A DNA stretch of 64,000 bases, taken from the NCBI GenBank assembly GCA_021604725.1, contig BQJN01000006.1, positions 1-64,000 of the forward strand, given 5' to 3'. Made by a program: the position numbers and the translations under genes. The notes beneath the pieces were generated by a model, which worked only from the letters and a program-made list of their open reading frames with translations, was not told the origin of the DNA and ran no database searches. Position 1 is the stretch's first letter. The number at the start of each line of letters is the position of its first letter. The stretch comes from Lysobacteraceae bacterium (lineage in GTDB: Bacteria > Pseudomonadota > Gammaproteobacteria > Xanthomonadales > BQJN01). Positions 33,337 to 44,571 of this stretch are shown one piece after another.

Positions 33337-36300
33337 TCATTTAGGTGCCTTGGTCGGACCGCCGTGCACTTTTTCGCGAAGCGACTGCACCATGGCCCAG
33401 ATTACCGGCACCAGCAAAGTGGCCAGGATTGCGGCCGCCAGCATGCCGCCGAATACCGCGGTGCCCAATGAACGCCGACTGCCGGCACCCGCGCCGCTGG
33501 CAATGACCAGCGGGGCGACGCCGAGAACGAATGACAGGCCGGTCATCAAAACGGCTCTGAATCGCAGGTGCGCCGCTTGAATCGCCGCCTTGCCCACGCT
33601 CATGCCGTCGACTTCGCGCTGGGTCTTGGCGAACTCGACAATCAGAATGGCCGTTTTTGCCGCCAGGCCGATCAGCAGTACCAACCCAACCTGGGCATAC
33701 AAATTCAAATCCAACCCGGCCAGCTTCAGACCAAGAAACGCGCCGAGCAGAGCCAATGGCACTGACAGCATCACCGCCAGCGGCGTTAGCCAACTCTCGT
33801 ATTGCGCAGCAAGGAATAAATAAACGAAAACCAGTGCCAAAGCGAAAATGATCGGTGCCAGGTTGCCGGCCTGGATTTCCTGATACGTCACACCCGACCA
33901 CTCGAAGCCGTAGCCTTCCGGAAGCACCTCGGCGGCCAGCTTTTCCATGCTGGCGATGTTGTCGCCTGAGCTGTAGCCCGGGGCTTGTACGCCGTTGATG
34001 GTGACTGAGCTGAACAAGTTGTAGCGATTCACCAATTCCGGGCCAATAGTGGGGCCGAGGGTGGCCAAGGTCGAAAGCGGAATCATGTCACCCGCCCCGG
34101 ACCGCACATAGAACTGGTTGATGTCGTTCTCGTCGTTTCGAAACTCACCTTCGGCCTGCATCATCACTCGATAGACCTTGCCGAATTTGTTGAAATCATT
34201 GATATAGGCCGAACCCAGGTAAGTCTGCAGGGTGCCAAACACGCTGGACACTGGAACGCCCAGGTTTTTCGCCTTGATGCGGTCAACTTCGAGCTTTAGT
34301 TGTGGAATGCCTGCACGGTAAGTGGAGAAGGCACTGGCGATATCAGCTTGTCCGTTGGCTGCCATAATCAAACTTTGCGCCGCCGATTGCAGTTCCTGCG
34401 GCGAACGCCCGAGGTAGTCCTGCAAACGGAAGTCAAAACCACCGACGTTGCCCATGCCAGGCAAGGTTGGTGGCGAGAAGGCGATAACCATTGCATCCGG
34501 CATCGCCATCATTTTGCCTTGGGTGCGAGCGACAATCTGGTCTTGATGCAACGATGGGTCGGTGCGCTGTTCCCAGTCATCGAGAACGGCGATCAGAAAG
34601 GCACTGTTCGGCGACACAATGTTCTTGAGCAGGCTAAAGCCGGTAATGGTGACCACATGTGCCACTCCTGGCTCGGCCAACAAGTCGTCGGTGACGCGCC
34701 TGGTGATTTCTTTGGTGCGCGGCAAGGACGCGCCATCCGGCAACGTAACATCGACCATGAATGCCCCTTTGTCTTCGTTCGGCACGAATCCGGTGGGCAA
34801 TGACTTGGCAAACCATGCAGTGAGACCGAGCAGGGCCACAAAGGCTAGGGCGACGATGGCGCGGTGCCCAACCATCCAGGTCACGAAGTTGGAGTAGTGG
34901 TGCGTGGTGGCGGTAAAGCCGCGCTCAAATGCCGCGAAGAAGCCTTTTTCGCGCCGCTCGCCCTTGGGCTTGAGGATAAGAGCCGCCAGGGCCGGGCTCA
35001 GCGTCAAGGCATTCAATGACGAGATCAGTACCGCGACCGAGATGGTGACAGCAAACTGTCGATACAGCGTGCCACTGATGCCAGGCATCAAAGCAACGGG
35101 GACGAATACGGCCAGCAGAACCAATGTGGTGGCGACAACCGGGCCGGTCACTTCGCGCATGGTCAGAAGTGCTGCCTCGATCGGAGACATTCCATCCGAC
35201 AAATGACGGTCGGTATTTTCAATAACGATGATGGCATCATCGACGACCACGCCGATGGCCATGATCAGTGCGAACAAGGAAATGGTGTTGATCGACATGC
35301 CCATGGCCAGAAGCACGGCGAAAGTGCCAATCAGCGACACTGGAATCGCCAGCATCGGCACCACTGTGGCACGCCAATCCTGCAAAAATAGAAAAACCAC
35401 CGCGATCACCAGCACCATGGCAATAAACAGGGTTTCGATCACCTCAGCAATCGATATCCGAACGTATCGGGTGGTGTCATACAAAATGGCATGTTCCAGA
35501 CCGTCTGGAAAACGGTCCGCCAGCGTGTCCATCGCAGCCTGAATGCCATCGGCTACTTCCAGGGCATTGGCCTCAGGGGTCTTGTAGATGGCAATCACGG
35601 CGCTGGGCTGGTTGTCCAGTTCGCCGACCCAATTGTAGGCCTGTGAGCCCAACTCGATGCGTGCCACATCGCCGAGGTACACGGCTGACCCATCGTCCCT
35701 GGACCGCAAGACAATGGCGGCGAATTGCTCTGGCGTGTCGAAACGCCCTTCAGTTCGAATGCTCAGTTGGAACTGTTGGCCATCTGGTGCCGGTGGTGCC
35801 CCCAACTGACCGGCAGGCAGCTGCAGGTTTTGTTCGCGAACGGCGTTGGCGATGTCGTCGGTGGTGATGTTAAGTGCCGCCATGCGATCGGGGTTGAGCC
35901 AGATTCGCATGCCGTAATCCATGGCCCCCATGATGCGCACGTTGGACACACCGTTGACGCGGGCCAGGACGTCGACGACGTTGATTGATGCGTAGTTGGA
36001 AATGAACAGTGGATCGAACTGGCCATCGGGTGCCAACAGGTTCACCACCATCACCATGTCTTCCGATCGCTTCTCTACCGTTACACCTTCGCGGCGCACC
36101 TCTTCAGGCAGTTGCGGCAGGGCTTGAGAGACTCGATTCTGGACGTTGACCTGGGCCTGATCCGGGTCTACGCCTGATTCGAAGGTAATGGACAGCGAAT
36201 AACTGCCGTCATTGCCGGAGGTTGAGCCCATGTAAATCATGTTCTCAACGCCGTTGACCTCAGATTCGAGCACGCCAGCGACCGTGTCGCGAACCACCTC

Positions 36301-36465
36301 GGCATTGGCGCCCGTGTAGCTGGTGGTCACACTCACCTGCGGTGGCGCGATATCAGGAAACTCCCCGACCGGCAGCAGCGGGATGGAGATGGCACCGGCA
36401 ATCACCAATACCAGAGACAGCACCATCGCGAACTTGGGACGGTGGATGAAGAACTGGCTAATCAT
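33337..36465 (-). CDS. RND multidrug efflux pump, inner-membrane subunit (HAE1 family)
   Basis: The 1042-aa proton-driven exporter has the AcrB/MexB layout: TM1 ('[23 protein letters not shown]'), a large periplasmic porter domain, a TM2-6 block, a second periplasmic loop and TM8-12. The TM4 proton-relay acidic pair is visible in '[16 protein letters not shown]', and '[25 protein letters not shown]' is typical of HAE1 pumps. It is encoded 15 bases downstream of the periplasmic adaptor. No outer-membrane channel gene is nearby, so a TolC-like protein from elsewhere is presumably used. No dedicated repressor gene is adjacent. Confidence 0.95.
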   Translation of the reverse strand: MISQFFIHRPKFAMVLSLVLVIAGAISIPLLPVGEFPDIAPPQVSVTTSYTGANAEVVRDTVAGVLESEVNGVENMIYMGSTSGNDGSYSLSITFESGVDPDQAQVNVQNRVSQALPQLPEEVRREGVTVEKRSEDMVMVVNLLAPDGQFDPLFISNYASINVVDVLARVNGVSNVRIMGAMDYGMRIWLNPDRMAALNITTDDIANAVREQNLQLPAGQLGAPPAPDGQQFQLSIRTEGRFDTPEQFAAIVLRSRDDGSAVYLGDVARIELGSQAYNWVGELDNQPSAVIAIYKTPEANALEVADGIQAAMDTLADRFPDGLEHAILYDTTRYVRISIAEVIETLFIAMVLVIAVVFLFLQDWRATVVPMLAIPVSLIGTFAVLLAMGMSINTISLFALIMAIGVVVDDAIIVIENTDRHLSDGMSPIEAALLTMREVTGPVVATTLVLLAVFVPVALMPGISGTLYRQFAVTISVAVLISSLNALTLSPALAALILKPKGERREKGFFAAFERGFTATTHHYSNFVTWMVGHRAIVALAFVALLGLTAWFAKSLPTGFVPNEDKGAFMVDVTLPDGASLPRTKEITRRVTDDLLAEPGVAHVVTITGFSLLKNIVSPNSAFLIAVLDDWEQRTDPSLHQDQIVARTQGKMMAMPDAMVIAFSPPTLPGMGNVGGFDFRLQDYLGRSPQELQSAAQSLIMAANGQADIASAFSTYRAGIPQLKLEVDRIKAKNLGVPVSSVFGTLQTYLGSAYINDFNKFGKVYRVMMQAEGEFRNDENDINQFYVRSGAGDMIPLSTLATLGPTIGPELVNRYNLFSSVTINGVQAPGYSSGDNIASMEKLAAEVLPEGYGFEWSGVTYQEIQAGNLAPIIFALALVFVYLFLAAQYESWLTPLAVMLSVPLALLGAFLGLKLAGLDLNLYAQVGLVLLIGLAAKTAILIVEFAKTQREVDGMSVGKAAIQAAHLRFRAVLMTGLSFVLGVAPLVIASGAGAGSRRSLGTAVFGGMLAAAILATLLVPVIWAMVQSLREKVHGGPTKAPK

Positions 36466-36480
36466 GACTAGCGTCTCCGG

Positions 36481-37614
36481 CTATTGGCTGCTGGACAGTG
36501 CGGGCGTTTCCAGTTTGGCAGTGACCTCAACACCTGGCCGAACTTTCTGCAGTCCGGTAGTGATTACTTTGGTGCCAGGTTGCAGGCCCTCATCGACAAC
36601 ACGGTCCACCCCAATCCGTTCTCCAGCCTTGATGTTTTGCCGAACCACGATGTTCTGCTCGTTGACCACCAGTACGTAGGCACCTTGTTGATCTTCGAGA
36701 ATGGCCGATTGTGGCACCAACAGGACACTGCGCTTGTCACTGCGTTGAATCACCAGCGTGACGAACTGCCCCGGCAACAGCAGGCCGGAGTGGTTGGGGA
36801 AGGTCGCGCGAACCTTGATGGTGCCGGTAGTTTGGTCAATACGGTTGTCGATAAAGTCGATGACGCCGGGCAGCGCATACTCTGTGCCAGTCGATAAACG
36901 CAGTCGCGGAGTGAATTTCAGCTCTTCCAGGCCCTCTTGCTGGCGCTGAATATTGGTTTGCATGGCCTCGACCATGGAGCTTTCGGCGACCTGAAAGTTG
37001 ACCCACATCGGGTCCAGTTGCACGATGCTGACCAACTCGCCGGCTTGCGGCCCGACCAGGTCACCAATGCTGTATTTGCTGTTGCCAGCACGACCCGTGA
37101 AGGGCGCGACGATCTTGGTGTAATCGAGGTTCAGTTGGGCGCTGGCCAGCGCGGATTTCGCCTCGTCAATGGCGGCCGCTGCGCTGTCTCTTTTGGCGCG
37201 AAGCTCATCCATTTGTGTTTGACTGATATAGCCGTCACCCACCAACTGCTCGCCGCGCTCAAAGTTCCTTTCAGCAACAGTAAGGGCGCTCTCGGCGCTG
37301 GTTAGCAGCGCCTGTACTCGTCGTACTTCGGCCTGATACGGATCAGGGTCGATTTCAAACAACACCTGGCCTGCTTGAACTTCCTCGCCTTCAGTGAAGC
37401 TGCGCGAGATCAGCGGCCCCTCGACGCGTGCACGCAACCGGGCATCTTCGATGGCCTGAGTTCGGCCCACAAATTCGCGTGTGGGGGATATTTCCTGGGC
37501 GGTGACTTCGACCACACCGACACCTGGCGGCGGTGGTGCCTCAGCGGGTGCTTGTTGTTCCGAACAGGCCAGTAGCGCCAGCGTCAACGCGCCAGTCAAA
37601 CCAAGTCTTATCAT
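36481..37614 (-). CDS. RND efflux periplasmic adaptor (membrane fusion protein)
   Basis: The 377-aa lipoprotein has a signal with lipobox LLAC (Cys18), a beta-barrel and lipoyl half-motif ('VEVTAQEISPTREFVGRTQAIEDARLRARVEGPL'), and a helical hairpin ('QAEVRRVQALLTSAESALTVAERNFERGEQL'). The second lipoyl half follows ('LNLDYTKIVAPFTGRAGNSKYSIGD'), then a membrane-proximal domain. It links the inner-membrane pump (33337-36465) to an outer-membrane channel. I chose the ATG at 37614, which begins the lipoprotein signal; an upstream GTG at 37638 is in frame. Confidence 0.93.
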   Translation of the reverse strand: MIRLGLTGALTLALLACSEQQAPAEAPPPPGVGVVEVTAQEISPTREFVGRTQAIEDARLRARVEGPLISRSFTEGEEVQAGQVLFEIDPDPYQAEVRRVQALLTSAESALTVAERNFERGEQLVGDGYISQTQMDELRAKRDSAAAAIDEAKSALASAQLNLDYTKIVAPFTGRAGNSKYSIGDLVGPQAGELVSIVQLDPMWVNFQVAESSMVEAMQTNIQRQQEGLEELKFTPRLRLSTGTEYALPGVIDFIDNRIDQTTGTIKVRATFPNHSGLLLPGQFVTLVIQRSDKRSVLLVPQSAILEDQQGAYVLVVNEQNIVVRQNIKAGERIGVDRVVDEGLQPGTKVITTGLQKVRPGVEVTAKLETPALSSSQ

Positions 37615-37709
37615 TTTGCAGCGTCCCAACAAGTGCACGAATAGTGGGCGGATTATAGCAGTGCAGTTGTGTTGGGATTGGTCGGCTTGTGTTGAGCTGA
37701 TGAAACGGT

Positions 37710-37742
37710 GTGTTGCTAGCGCAGGACGGGCTACTGCAACAC
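37710..37742 (-). repeat. GTGTTGC/GCAACAC hairpin repeat, copy 3 (inverted)
   Basis: On the minus strand: GTGTTGC-AGTAGCCCGTCCTGCGCTA-GCAACAC, perfect 7-bp arms. The loop matches the copy at 14785 except at two positions. Confidence 0.7.
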
Positions 37743-37844
37743 CCTACACAACGGAAGCTCGCCAAAACTGCGCCCTTGCAGCCGCCCATTGCTGATGTGA
37801 GCTTTGGCTGGCGTCGGTCAGAAGCGTTGGCGATTGAGAGTCGC

Positions 37845-38089
37845 TAGCCTGCATTATTCATGAAGGTTTGCTGGCAGGGCGAATCTGGCTAAGCAGGTTG
37901 GGCTATCAGCCGCAGAAGCATAGCAATAGCTACGGTTCAAGGTTGATCGCTCAAGATGCAACGCCAGATCCGTCCTGGCAGTGAAAGCCCACGGTGGCGA
38001 TTTCCGGAATGCTCATGGTGGTTCTCAAGCATCTGTTTTTGCTGAAGTATTTGGCGATGGGTGGCCGCCTTCATGAGTGATGCAGGCTA
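37845..38089. mobile_element. MITE-like element with 22-bp terminal inverted repeats and TA ends
   Basis: The left end (37845-37866) reads TAGCCTGCATTATTCATGAA+GG and the right end (38068-38089) is its reverse complement except for two mismatches. Both ends carry TA, as expected of a TA target-site duplication made by IS630/Tc1-type transposases. The ~200-bp interior has no gene but contains a second imperfect inverted repeat (TGGCAGGGCGAATCTGGC near 37873 against GCCAGATCCGTCCTGGCA near 37966). The right end supplies the rhlB stop codon. The remaining gap from 37743 to 37844 shows nothing identifiable. Confidence 0.7.
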
Positions 38090-39328
38090 CCGCCGCCTGC
38101 GGCCGCCGCCGCCTCCGCTACCACCACTACGATTTTGCGGGCGTCCACCTCGGGGTGGGCGGCTGCGCCGAGCCACCGTAGTGATGTCTGCCAGCAAGGC
38201 CGGATCGACACTTTCAGACGGGATTTTACGGCCGACATAGGCCTCGATCTCCGGCAATGCGAAGGCGTAGTCCTCGCAGGCGAAGCTGATCGCATCGCCA
38301 TCAGCGCCCAGGCGTGCAGTACGGCCGATGCGGTGAACGTAGTCTTCGGCGTTGTCTGGCAGGTCGTAATTGATGACGTGACTGACGTCCGGAATGTGTA
38401 AGCCGCGGGCGGCCACGTCGGTGGCTACCAAGATATCGATCTCGCCGGCGTGGAACCGCTTCAACAATGATTGGCGCTTCTTCTGCGGAACATCGCCAGA
38501 CAATGCCGCAGCGTTCAAACCATTGGCATCCAGCGTTCGAGTGATCCGATCGACATTCATCTTGGTGTTGGAGAACACCATGGTACGACCGGGGTCTTTG
38601 GCGCGGATCAGGCCAATCAACAGGGGTAGTTTTTCGTTGTTGGCGGGAAAGTAAATGACCTGGCGAACACGATCGGCCGTGACATGGTCGCTTTCGACGG
38701 CGACCTTTTCTGGTTGATTCATGTGTTCGTAGGCCAGCTCCAGTACTTTGTACGACAGCGTGGCGGAGAACAGCAGGCCCAGACGTTGATCTGGCTTTGG
38801 CAATCGGCGAAGAACATAGCGAATGTCCTTGATGAAGCCCAGATCGAACATGCGGTCGGCCTCGTCCAGCACAATCGACTGAATGCCCTGCAAGTGATAA
38901 ACGCCTTGCTTGAAGTAATCGATGATCCGCCCGGGGGTGCCGATCAGAATATCGACGCCTTGTTCAATTTTTGATCGCTGTTTTTCGTAGTCGACGCCGC
39001 CATAGGCCAGCGCAAACTTCAGGCCGGTTTTCGACCCCAGCAAAATAGCGTCTTTTTCGATCTGAATGGCCAGCTCGCGCGTCGGCGCCAGAATCAGCGC
39101 GCGCGGTGCGGCCCCCTTGGGCTTGCGATCCAGTTGGCGAGGCGGCTCGGTCAACAACCTTTGCATGACCGCTACCAAAAATGCGGCGGTCTTGCCGGTT
39201 CCGGTCTGGCCTTGACCTGCGACATCGTGCCCTTTCAGGGCGATCGGCAAGGTCAAAGCCTGGATCGGCGTCAAGTATTCAAATTTCGTTTCTGACAGGC
39301 TATCCATGATCAAAGGATGCAGGTTCAA
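38087..39328 (-). CDS. rhlB: ATP-dependent RNA helicase RhlB
   Basis: DEAD-box helicase of the RNA degradosome, at least 413 aa (E. coli 421). It shows the Q motif 'TPIQALTLP', motif I '[11 protein letters not shown]', motif II DEAD in '[13 protein letters not shown]', SAT in '[11 protein letters not shown]', and '[23 protein letters not shown]' with 'HRIGRTAR' in the second RecA domain. A basic Gly/Arg tail ends it. Divergence from trxA and rho matches the E. coli locus. The open frame gives TTG at 39328 as the first standard start, but similarity ('TRFDSL') extends upstream to an in-frame ATT at 39355, so the true start is uncertain. The stop TAG lies in the end of a MITE-like element. Confidence 0.92.
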   Translation of the reverse strand: MNLHPLIMDSLSETKFEYLTPIQALTLPIALKGHDVAGQGQTGTGKTAAFLVAVMQRLLTEPPRQLDRKPKGAAPRALILAPTRELAIQIEKDAILLGSKTGLKFALAYGGVDYEKQRSKIEQGVDILIGTPGRIIDYFKQGVYHLQGIQSIVLDEADRMFDLGFIKDIRYVLRRLPKPDQRLGLLFSATLSYKVLELAYEHMNQPEKVAVESDHVTADRVRQVIYFPANNEKLPLLIGLIRAKDPGRTMVFSNTKMNVDRITRTLDANGLNAAALSGDVPQKKRQSLLKRFHAGEIDILVATDVAARGLHIPDVSHVINYDLPDNAEDYVHRIGRTARLGADGDAISFACEDYAFALPEIEAYVGRKIPSESVDPALLADITTVARRSRPPRGGRPQNRSGGSGGGGGRRRR

Positions 39329-39665
39329 GCTGTCAAATCGGGTGTCCGTTAAAATAGTATCTAATCCTCTATTGCGCCCTCATTGCACCAAAGTCGGCCT
39401 CAGGGCTTGCATTACGCGGAGGTTTGGGCTCAAATAGGGTTAAGCCGTTTCGGCACCTCGCCCGCTTTCCGGCAGGCACTTCCGCGAATTTCATGCTTTT
39501 TTCGAACCGATCAAACCATCGGAACGCGCGAAGTGTAGCGTACTTGCCACGCAGTTTGATACATAAACGCGTGGGGGAAGCACTTACAGACCTATGCAGC
39601 AGGCGATGAAACCAGGCCAACTAATGGGCCTCAACCCCACCAACCTGCTTCCAGGAGCACCCAAA

Positions 39666-39992
39666 GTGAGTGAAAAAATCGTACACGTAACCGAAGACAC
39701 CTTCGCCGCCGAAGTGTTGAACTCCGACGGTCCCGTCCTAGTTGACTACTGGGCGGAATGGTGTGGTCCCTGCAAGATGATCGCACCGATCCTTGATGAA
39801 ATTGCCGATGAGTTTGACGGTCGCGTCAAGGTCGTCAAAATGGATGTAGAGTCCAATCAGAACACGCCGATGAAGTACGGGGTTCGAGGCATACCGACGT
39901 TGATGATTTTCAATGGCGGTGATGTTCAAGCCACCAAGGTCGGCGCCGTCAACAAAGGGCAGTTGACGCAGTTCATTGAAGGCTCCATCTGA
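39666..39992 (+). CDS. trxA: Thioredoxin 1
   Basis: The 108-aa protein-disulfide reductase has the active site W-C33-G-P-C36-K and the cis-Pro in 'GIPTLMIFNGG'. Length matches E. coli TrxA (109). I chose the GTG at 39666 because AGGAG lies eight bases upstream and the protein then aligns end to end with TrxA; the open frame runs 24 codons further upstream without similarity. It lies between divergent rhlB and co-directional rho, as in E. coli. Confidence 0.95.
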   Translation: MSEKIVHVTEDTFAAEVLNSDGPVLVDYWAEWCGPCKMIAPILDEIADEFDGRVKVVKMDVESNQNTPMKYGVRGIPTLMIFNGGDVQATKVGAVNKGQLTQFIEGSI

Positions 39993-40201
39993 CATGTTGA
40001 CGACCGCCGCCATGGGGGTCGCAACACCACCGAAACCTGTGAACAGCCTGCCGTTCAAGCACTAATGGCTGTTCCAACCAAGAACCGAACCTGTACAGAA
40101 GCCGATTCGCTCGGCTGCCAAGACAAAATACGACCGGTTCAATCCATGCGACGCGCTCATGCCGAGCCAACCGCCACAACGCAAGACCTAGGGTATAACA
40201 C

Positions 40202-41617
40202 GTGAGAAGCCACGGCAGGGGACCATCCCGCAACAATCGACGCCGGCGAGACAATCGTGATTCACGCGATAATCGTAACCAGCAAAAACCCATCCATGAC
40301 GTCATGGATGATGAGGATTATGTAGAGGACGATGACAATTCGCCGGATGACGGAACGGGCATGAATCTGTCCGACTTGAAGCGCAAGACCGCGACTGAAT
40401 TGATGGATCTGGCGCGAGAGATGCAGGTTGAAGGCGTCTCGCGAGCGCGCAAACAGGACCTGATCTTTGCCATCTTGAAACACCATGCGCGAAGTGGCGA
40501 AAGCATATACGGCGATGGCGTACTCGAGATCCTGCAAGACGGCTTTGGCTTCTTGCGCTCGGCGGACATGTCGTACCTGGCCGGGCCAGATGACATCTAC
40601 GTTTCGCCCAGCCAGATTCGTCGATTCGGATTGCGCACCGGCGATCAGATCGCAGGCAAGATTCGGCCGCCGAAGGATGGCGAGCGCTATTTTGCATTGC
40701 TCAAAGTGCAGACCATCAATGAAGAGCCGCCAGAAAACGCCAAAAACAAAGTGCTTTTCGAAAACCTCACGCCGCTGTTCCCACGGCAGCGCTTCGCGCT
40801 GGAACAAGGCAACGGCAGCACTGAGGATATCACCGCGCGCATCATTGACCTGGTGTCTCCTGTAGGTAAAGGTCAGCGCGGCCTGATCGTTTCGCCGCCA
40901 AAGGCCGGCAAGACCATGATGTTGCAGAACATCGCCACCTCGATCAGCCTCAACAACCCGGAAGCGAAGTTGATCGTGTTGCTGATCGACGAGCGACCTG
41001 AGGAAGTGACCGAGTTTGCCCGTTCGGTGCGTGCTGAGGTCATTTCATCGACCTTTGACGAACCTGCCAGTCGACACGTCCAAGTGGCTGAGATGGTCAT
41101 CGAACGAGCCAAGCGCCTGGTGGAGCACAAGAAGGATGTGGTCATCCTGCTCGATTCCATCACGCGACTGGCGCGAGCATATAACACCGTAGTGCCGTCG
41201 TCCGGCAAGGTATTGACCGGTGGTGTTGACGCCAATGCTTTGCAACGACCCAAGCGGTTTTTCGGGGCAGCTCGAAATGTAGAGGAAGGCGGCAGCCTGA
41301 CCATTCTCGCAACTGCGCTGGTCGATACCGGTTCGCGCATGGATGAGGTGATCTACGAGGAGTTCAAGGGCACCGGTAATATGGAAGTCCATCTGGACCG
41401 ACGCATAACCGAGAAGCGTATTTACCCTGCGATCAACATCAACCGTTCAGGTACCCGTCGCGAGGAACTGCTGATCGATCCGGAACCGCTGCAGAAGATA
41501 TGGATACTGCGCAAGCTGTTGCATCCGATGGATGAACTGGCCGCCATGGAGTTTATGCTGGACAAGCTCAAGGCGACCAAGACCAACGACGAGTTCTTTT
41601 CGTTTATGAAACGATAG
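40202..41617 (+). CDS. rho: Transcription termination factor Rho with N-terminal extension
   Basis: Hexameric RNA-dependent ATPase that releases transcripts. The canonical protein begins at residue 54 ([18 protein letters not shown]). It has the RNA-binding cold-shock-like domain ('[18 protein letters not shown]'), P-loop '[10 protein letters not shown]', Walker B '[16 protein letters not shown]' and the R-loop region '[22 protein letters not shown]'. Ahead of it is a 53-residue extension rich in Arg, Asn and Asp ('[19 protein letters not shown]', then a D/E run), starting at a GTG. From memory, Xanthomonadales Rho has similar low-complexity extensions, so I take the longer start (471 aa), but the ATG at 40361 is possible. 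A strong terminator follows. Confidence 0.93.
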   Translation: MRSHGRGPSRNNRRRRDNRDSRDNRNQQKPIHDVMDDEDYVEDDDNSPDDGTGMNLSDLKRKTATELMDLAREMQVEGVSRARKQDLIFAILKHHARSGESIYGDGVLEILQDGFGFLRSADMSYLAGPDDIYVSPSQIRRFGLRTGDQIAGKIRPPKDGERYFALLKVQTINEEPPENAKNKVLFENLTPLFPRQRFALEQGNGSTEDITARIIDLVSPVGKGQRGLIVSPPKAGKTMMLQNIATSISLNNPEAKLIVLLIDERPEEVTEFARSVRAEVISSTFDEPASRHVQVAEMVIERAKRLVEHKKDVVILLDSITRLARAYNTVVPSSGKVLTGGVDANALQRPKRFFGAARNVEEGGSLTILATALVDTGSRMDEVIYEEFKGTGNMEVHLDRRITEKRIYPAININRSGTRREELLIDPEPLQKIWILRKLLHPMDELAAMEFMLDKLKATKTNDEFFSFMKR

Positions 41618-41624
41618 GCAGAAC

Positions 41625-41657
41625 GAAAAAAGCCCCGGCTAGAACCGGGGCTTTTTT
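41625..41657. terminator. Bidirectional Rho-independent terminator
   Basis: AAAAAAGCCCCGG-ctagaa-CCGGGGCTTTTTT: an 8-bp GC-rich stem flanked by A6 and T6, so it can serve both rho (plus) and purD (minus). It lies 8 bases after rho and about 26 bases before the purD stop. Confidence 0.92.
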
Positions 41658-41682
41658 GTGGCTGGAGCGCATCTGAACGCGC

Positions 41683-42978
41683 TTACTTTGCCCTCGTAGC
41701 GTCTGTCTCCCGGTGTACCGCGCGGTAGCCGATATCTCGACGGCAATAGACGCCTTCCCAACTGATGTGATCGACCAGTGTGTAAGCGCGACTTTGTGCA
41801 TCGGTCACTGAGTCACCGCTAGCGCAGCAGCACAACACCCGGCCGCCGCTGGTCACGATCTGGTCGTTCTCGATCGCCGTGCCGGCATGGAATACCTTAC
41901 CGTCGACGGGCGCGTCCAGACCACTGATGGGGAAGCCCTTGTCGTAGCTGTCTGGATAGCCGCCGGCTGCAAGGACCACACCCAGGCAGGCTTGATCACT
42001 CCACTGGCCGGCATCTGGGTCGACCTGGCCAGCAACCGCATCCAGGCAGTGCTGCACCAGATCGGACTGCATTCGCATCAATATTGGCTGCGTTTCCGGG
42101 TCACCGAAGCGGACGTTGAATTCCAGTACTCTGGGCTGACCATCGTCGCCGATCATCACCCCAGCATACAGAAAACCGGTAAATGGCGTACCGTCCTGCC
42201 GCATACCGTCAATCGTTGGCTGAATGATGGTGTCTAGAATGGATTGCTTCATGGCGCTATCAACCACCGGCGCCGGCGAGTACGCGCCCATACCGCCCGT
42301 ATTCGGGCCAGCATCACCCTCGTCGCGGGCCTTGTGATCCTGAGAGCTGGCCAGGGGCAGGCACTTGTTGCCATCGGCGATCACAATGAAGCTGGCTTCT
42401 TCGCCAGCCAGGAATTGCTCCACCACCACACGGTGTCCTGCTTCGCCGAAGCGGTTGCCCGCGAGCATGTCATCGATGGCGGCAAAGGCTTCGCTTTCGC
42501 TCTGCGCCACGATGACACCCTTGCCGGCGGCCAGGCCATCGGCCTTGATGACGATAGGTGCGCCATGTTCGGTGACGAATGCTCGCGCCTTGGCAATGTC
42601 CGAAAAGACGCCGTAATGCGCGGTGGGGATGCCGTGACGCTGCATGAAGTCCTTGGCAAACGCCTTCGAACCCTCCAACTGAGCAGCTGCGGCACTGGGG
42701 CCGAAACATTTCAGGCCGGACTGGCTAAAACGGTCGACGATGCCTGCCACCAGCGGGGCTTCCGGGCCAACTATGGTCAGGTCAACGGCCTCGGCTTGAG
42801 CCAACTGCAGCAAGCCGTCTATATCTTCCGCCCCGACCTTAACGTTGCGAATCGATGGCTCGCTTGCGGTTCCGGCATTTCCGGGCGCGACCAACACCTC
42901 CGTGACTTGCGGCGATTGTGCACATTTCCATGCCAGAGCATGCTCACGACCGCCGCTGCCTACAATCAAAATCTTCAC
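41683..42978 (-). CDS. purD: Phosphoribosylamine-glycine ligase
   Basis: Second step of de novo purine synthesis: ATP-dependent joining of glycine to phosphoribosylamine. The 431-aa ATP-grasp enzyme matches E. coli PurD (429): '[23 protein letters not shown]' at the N terminus, '[13 protein letters not shown]' for ATP binding, and '[22 protein letters not shown]' as the family signature. It is 22 bases downstream of purH on the same strand, forming the usual purHD pair, and shares a terminator with rho. Confidence 0.97.
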   Translation of the reverse strand: MKILIVGSGGREHALAWKCAQSPQVTEVLVAPGNAGTASEPSIRNVKVGAEDIDGLLQLAQAEAVDLTIVGPEAPLVAGIVDRFSQSGLKCFGPSAAAAQLEGSKAFAKDFMQRHGIPTAHYGVFSDIAKARAFVTEHGAPIVIKADGLAAGKGVIVAQSESEAFAAIDDMLAGNRFGEAGHRVVVEQFLAGEEASFIVIADGNKCLPLASSQDHKARDEGDAGPNTGGMGAYSPAPVVDSAMKQSILDTIIQPTIDGMRQDGTPFTGFLYAGVMIGDDGQPRVLEFNVRFGDPETQPILMRMQSDLVQHCLDAVAGQVDPDAGQWSDQACLGVVLAAGGYPDSYDKGFPISGLDAPVDGKVFHAGTAIENDQIVTSGGRVLCCCASGDSVTDAQSRAYTLVDHISWEGVYCRRDIGYRAVHRETDATRAK

Positions 42979-43000
42979 TAAATTACCCTGACGGTATCAA

Positions 43001-44542
43001 TTAATGTCTGAAGTGGCGCATGCCGGTGAACACCATCGCAATATCGTGCTCATCTGCCGCAGCGACGACTTCTTCATCGCGCATCGATCCGCCCGGTTGG
43101 ATAACGGAACGAATACCTGCTTCTGCAGCCGAATCGATACCATCGCGAAACGGAAAGAAAGCATCTGAGGCCATCGCCGAACCAGGCACCACCAGTTCGG
43201 CATCGTTGGCTTTGATGCCGGCAATTCGAGCACTGATAACGCGACTCATCTGGCCGGCCCCGATACCAATGGTTTGCGCATCTCGGGCGTAGACGATGGC
43301 GTTGGACTTCACGTACTTGGCGACGCGCCACGCGAATTTCATGTCTGCCATTTCGTCATCTGTGGGCTGTCGTTTGCTGACCACACGCAATTCGACCTGA
43401 TCAAGCGAGCCCAAATCGGCCTCCTGTACCAACAGGCCATCGCCGACACGCTTGAAATCCCACTGCTCAGTGGTGTCATGTTCCCACGGCCCAGTTTGCA
43501 GCAAACGCACATTGGGCTTGGCCTTGAACGCCTCAACCGCTTCGGCACTGATGCGCGGGGCGATCACCACCTCAACGAACTGGCGCTCCAAAATGGCTTT
43601 GGCCGTCGCTGCATCGAGAGACTGGTTGAACGCGATGATGCCGCCGAATGCTGAGGTCGGGTCAACTGCGAAGGCGCGATCATATGCCGTCATCAGGTCA
43701 GAGGCACTGGACACCCCACAAGGGTTGGCATGCTTGACGATGACGCAGGTCGGCGCTTCCGGGAAGGCTTTCACGCACTCCAACGCCGCATCAGCATCAG
43801 CGATGTTGTTATACGACAACGCCTTGCCATTTAGCATTCGTGCCGCAGCAATGGTTCCTGAACGGCCTTGCCCTTCGGTGTAAAACGCTGCTTGCTGGTG
43901 TGGGTTTTCGCCATAGCGCAAGCTGGCGTTTCGCTGAAATTGCATTGACAGCGTCTCCGGAAACTGCGCGTTTCGCGCCGGGCCCGTTAGCCAGTTGGCG
44001 ATGGCACCATCGTAGGCGGCTGTATGGGCGAACGCCTTGGCCGCAAGGCGCCTTCGCAAGCGTTCGCTGGGGTCGTTCAATGCATCGACCACGGATGAGT
44101 AGTCACTCGGGTCGACAACGATCAACACATCTTGGTGGTTTTTTGCTGCTGCGCGCACCATTGCTGGGCCACCAATGTCGATGTTTTCAATGGCATCTTC
44201 AAAGCTGCAGTCGGGTTTGGCTACGGTCTGCTGGAACGGGTACAAGTTGACGACCACCAGGTCGATCGGCTCGATGCCCTGCTGCTCCATCACTTCATCA
44301 TCGGTGCCGCGTCGGCCCAGGATGCCGCCGTGGATCTTGGGGTGCAGTGTTTTGACCCGTCCCCCCATGATTTCCGGGAACCCGGTATGACTGGCTACCT
44401 CTGTGACATCGACCCCGGCATCGGCCAGGGCCTTGGCGGTGCCACCTGTAGACAGCACTTCAATGCCGCGGGCCTTGAGTGCCAATCCCAACTCAACAAT
44501 GCCTGTTTTGTCCGAAACGCTTAGCAGCGCACGCTTGATCAT
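43001..44542 (-). CDS. purH: Bifunctional AICAR transformylase/IMP cyclohydrolase
   Basis: Catalyses the last two steps to IMP. The 513-aa protein has the N-terminal IMP cyclohydrolase/MGS-like domain ('[35 protein letters not shown]', '[19 protein letters not shown]') and the C-terminal transformylase domain ('[15 protein letters not shown]' with the Lys-His pair, and '[18 protein letters not shown]'). Length is close to E. coli PurH (529). It is first of the purHD pair. No fis gene or obvious PurR box is adjacent. Confidence 0.97.
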   Translation of the reverse strand: MIKRALLSVSDKTGIVELGLALKARGIEVLSTGGTAKALADAGVDVTEVASHTGFPEIMGGRVKTLHPKIHGGILGRRGTDDEVMEQQGIEPIDLVVVNLYPFQQTVAKPDCSFEDAIENIDIGGPAMVRAAAKNHQDVLIVVDPSDYSSVVDALNDPSERLRRRLAAKAFAHTAAYDGAIANWLTGPARNAQFPETLSMQFQRNASLRYGENPHQQAAFYTEGQGRSGTIAAARMLNGKALSYNNIADADAALECVKAFPEAPTCVIVKHANPCGVSSASDLMTAYDRAFAVDPTSAFGGIIAFNQSLDAATAKAILERQFVEVVIAPRISAEAVEAFKAKPNVRLLQTGPWEHDTTEQWDFKRVGDGLLVQEADLGSLDQVELRVVSKRQPTDDEMADMKFAWRVAKYVKSNAIVYARDAQTIGIGAGQMSRVISARIAGIKANDAELVVPGSAMASDAFFPFRDGIDSAAEAGIRSVIQPGGSMRDEEVVAAADEHDIAMVFTGMRHFRH

Positions 44543-44571
44543 TTGACTACCTTAAGTATTCCGACGCGGGC

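Noticed and set aside
42244-42981. 245-codon plus-strand open frame opposite purD
   Set aside because: It is an antisense shadow of purD; the translation has no recognisable fold and the minus-strand gene is certain.
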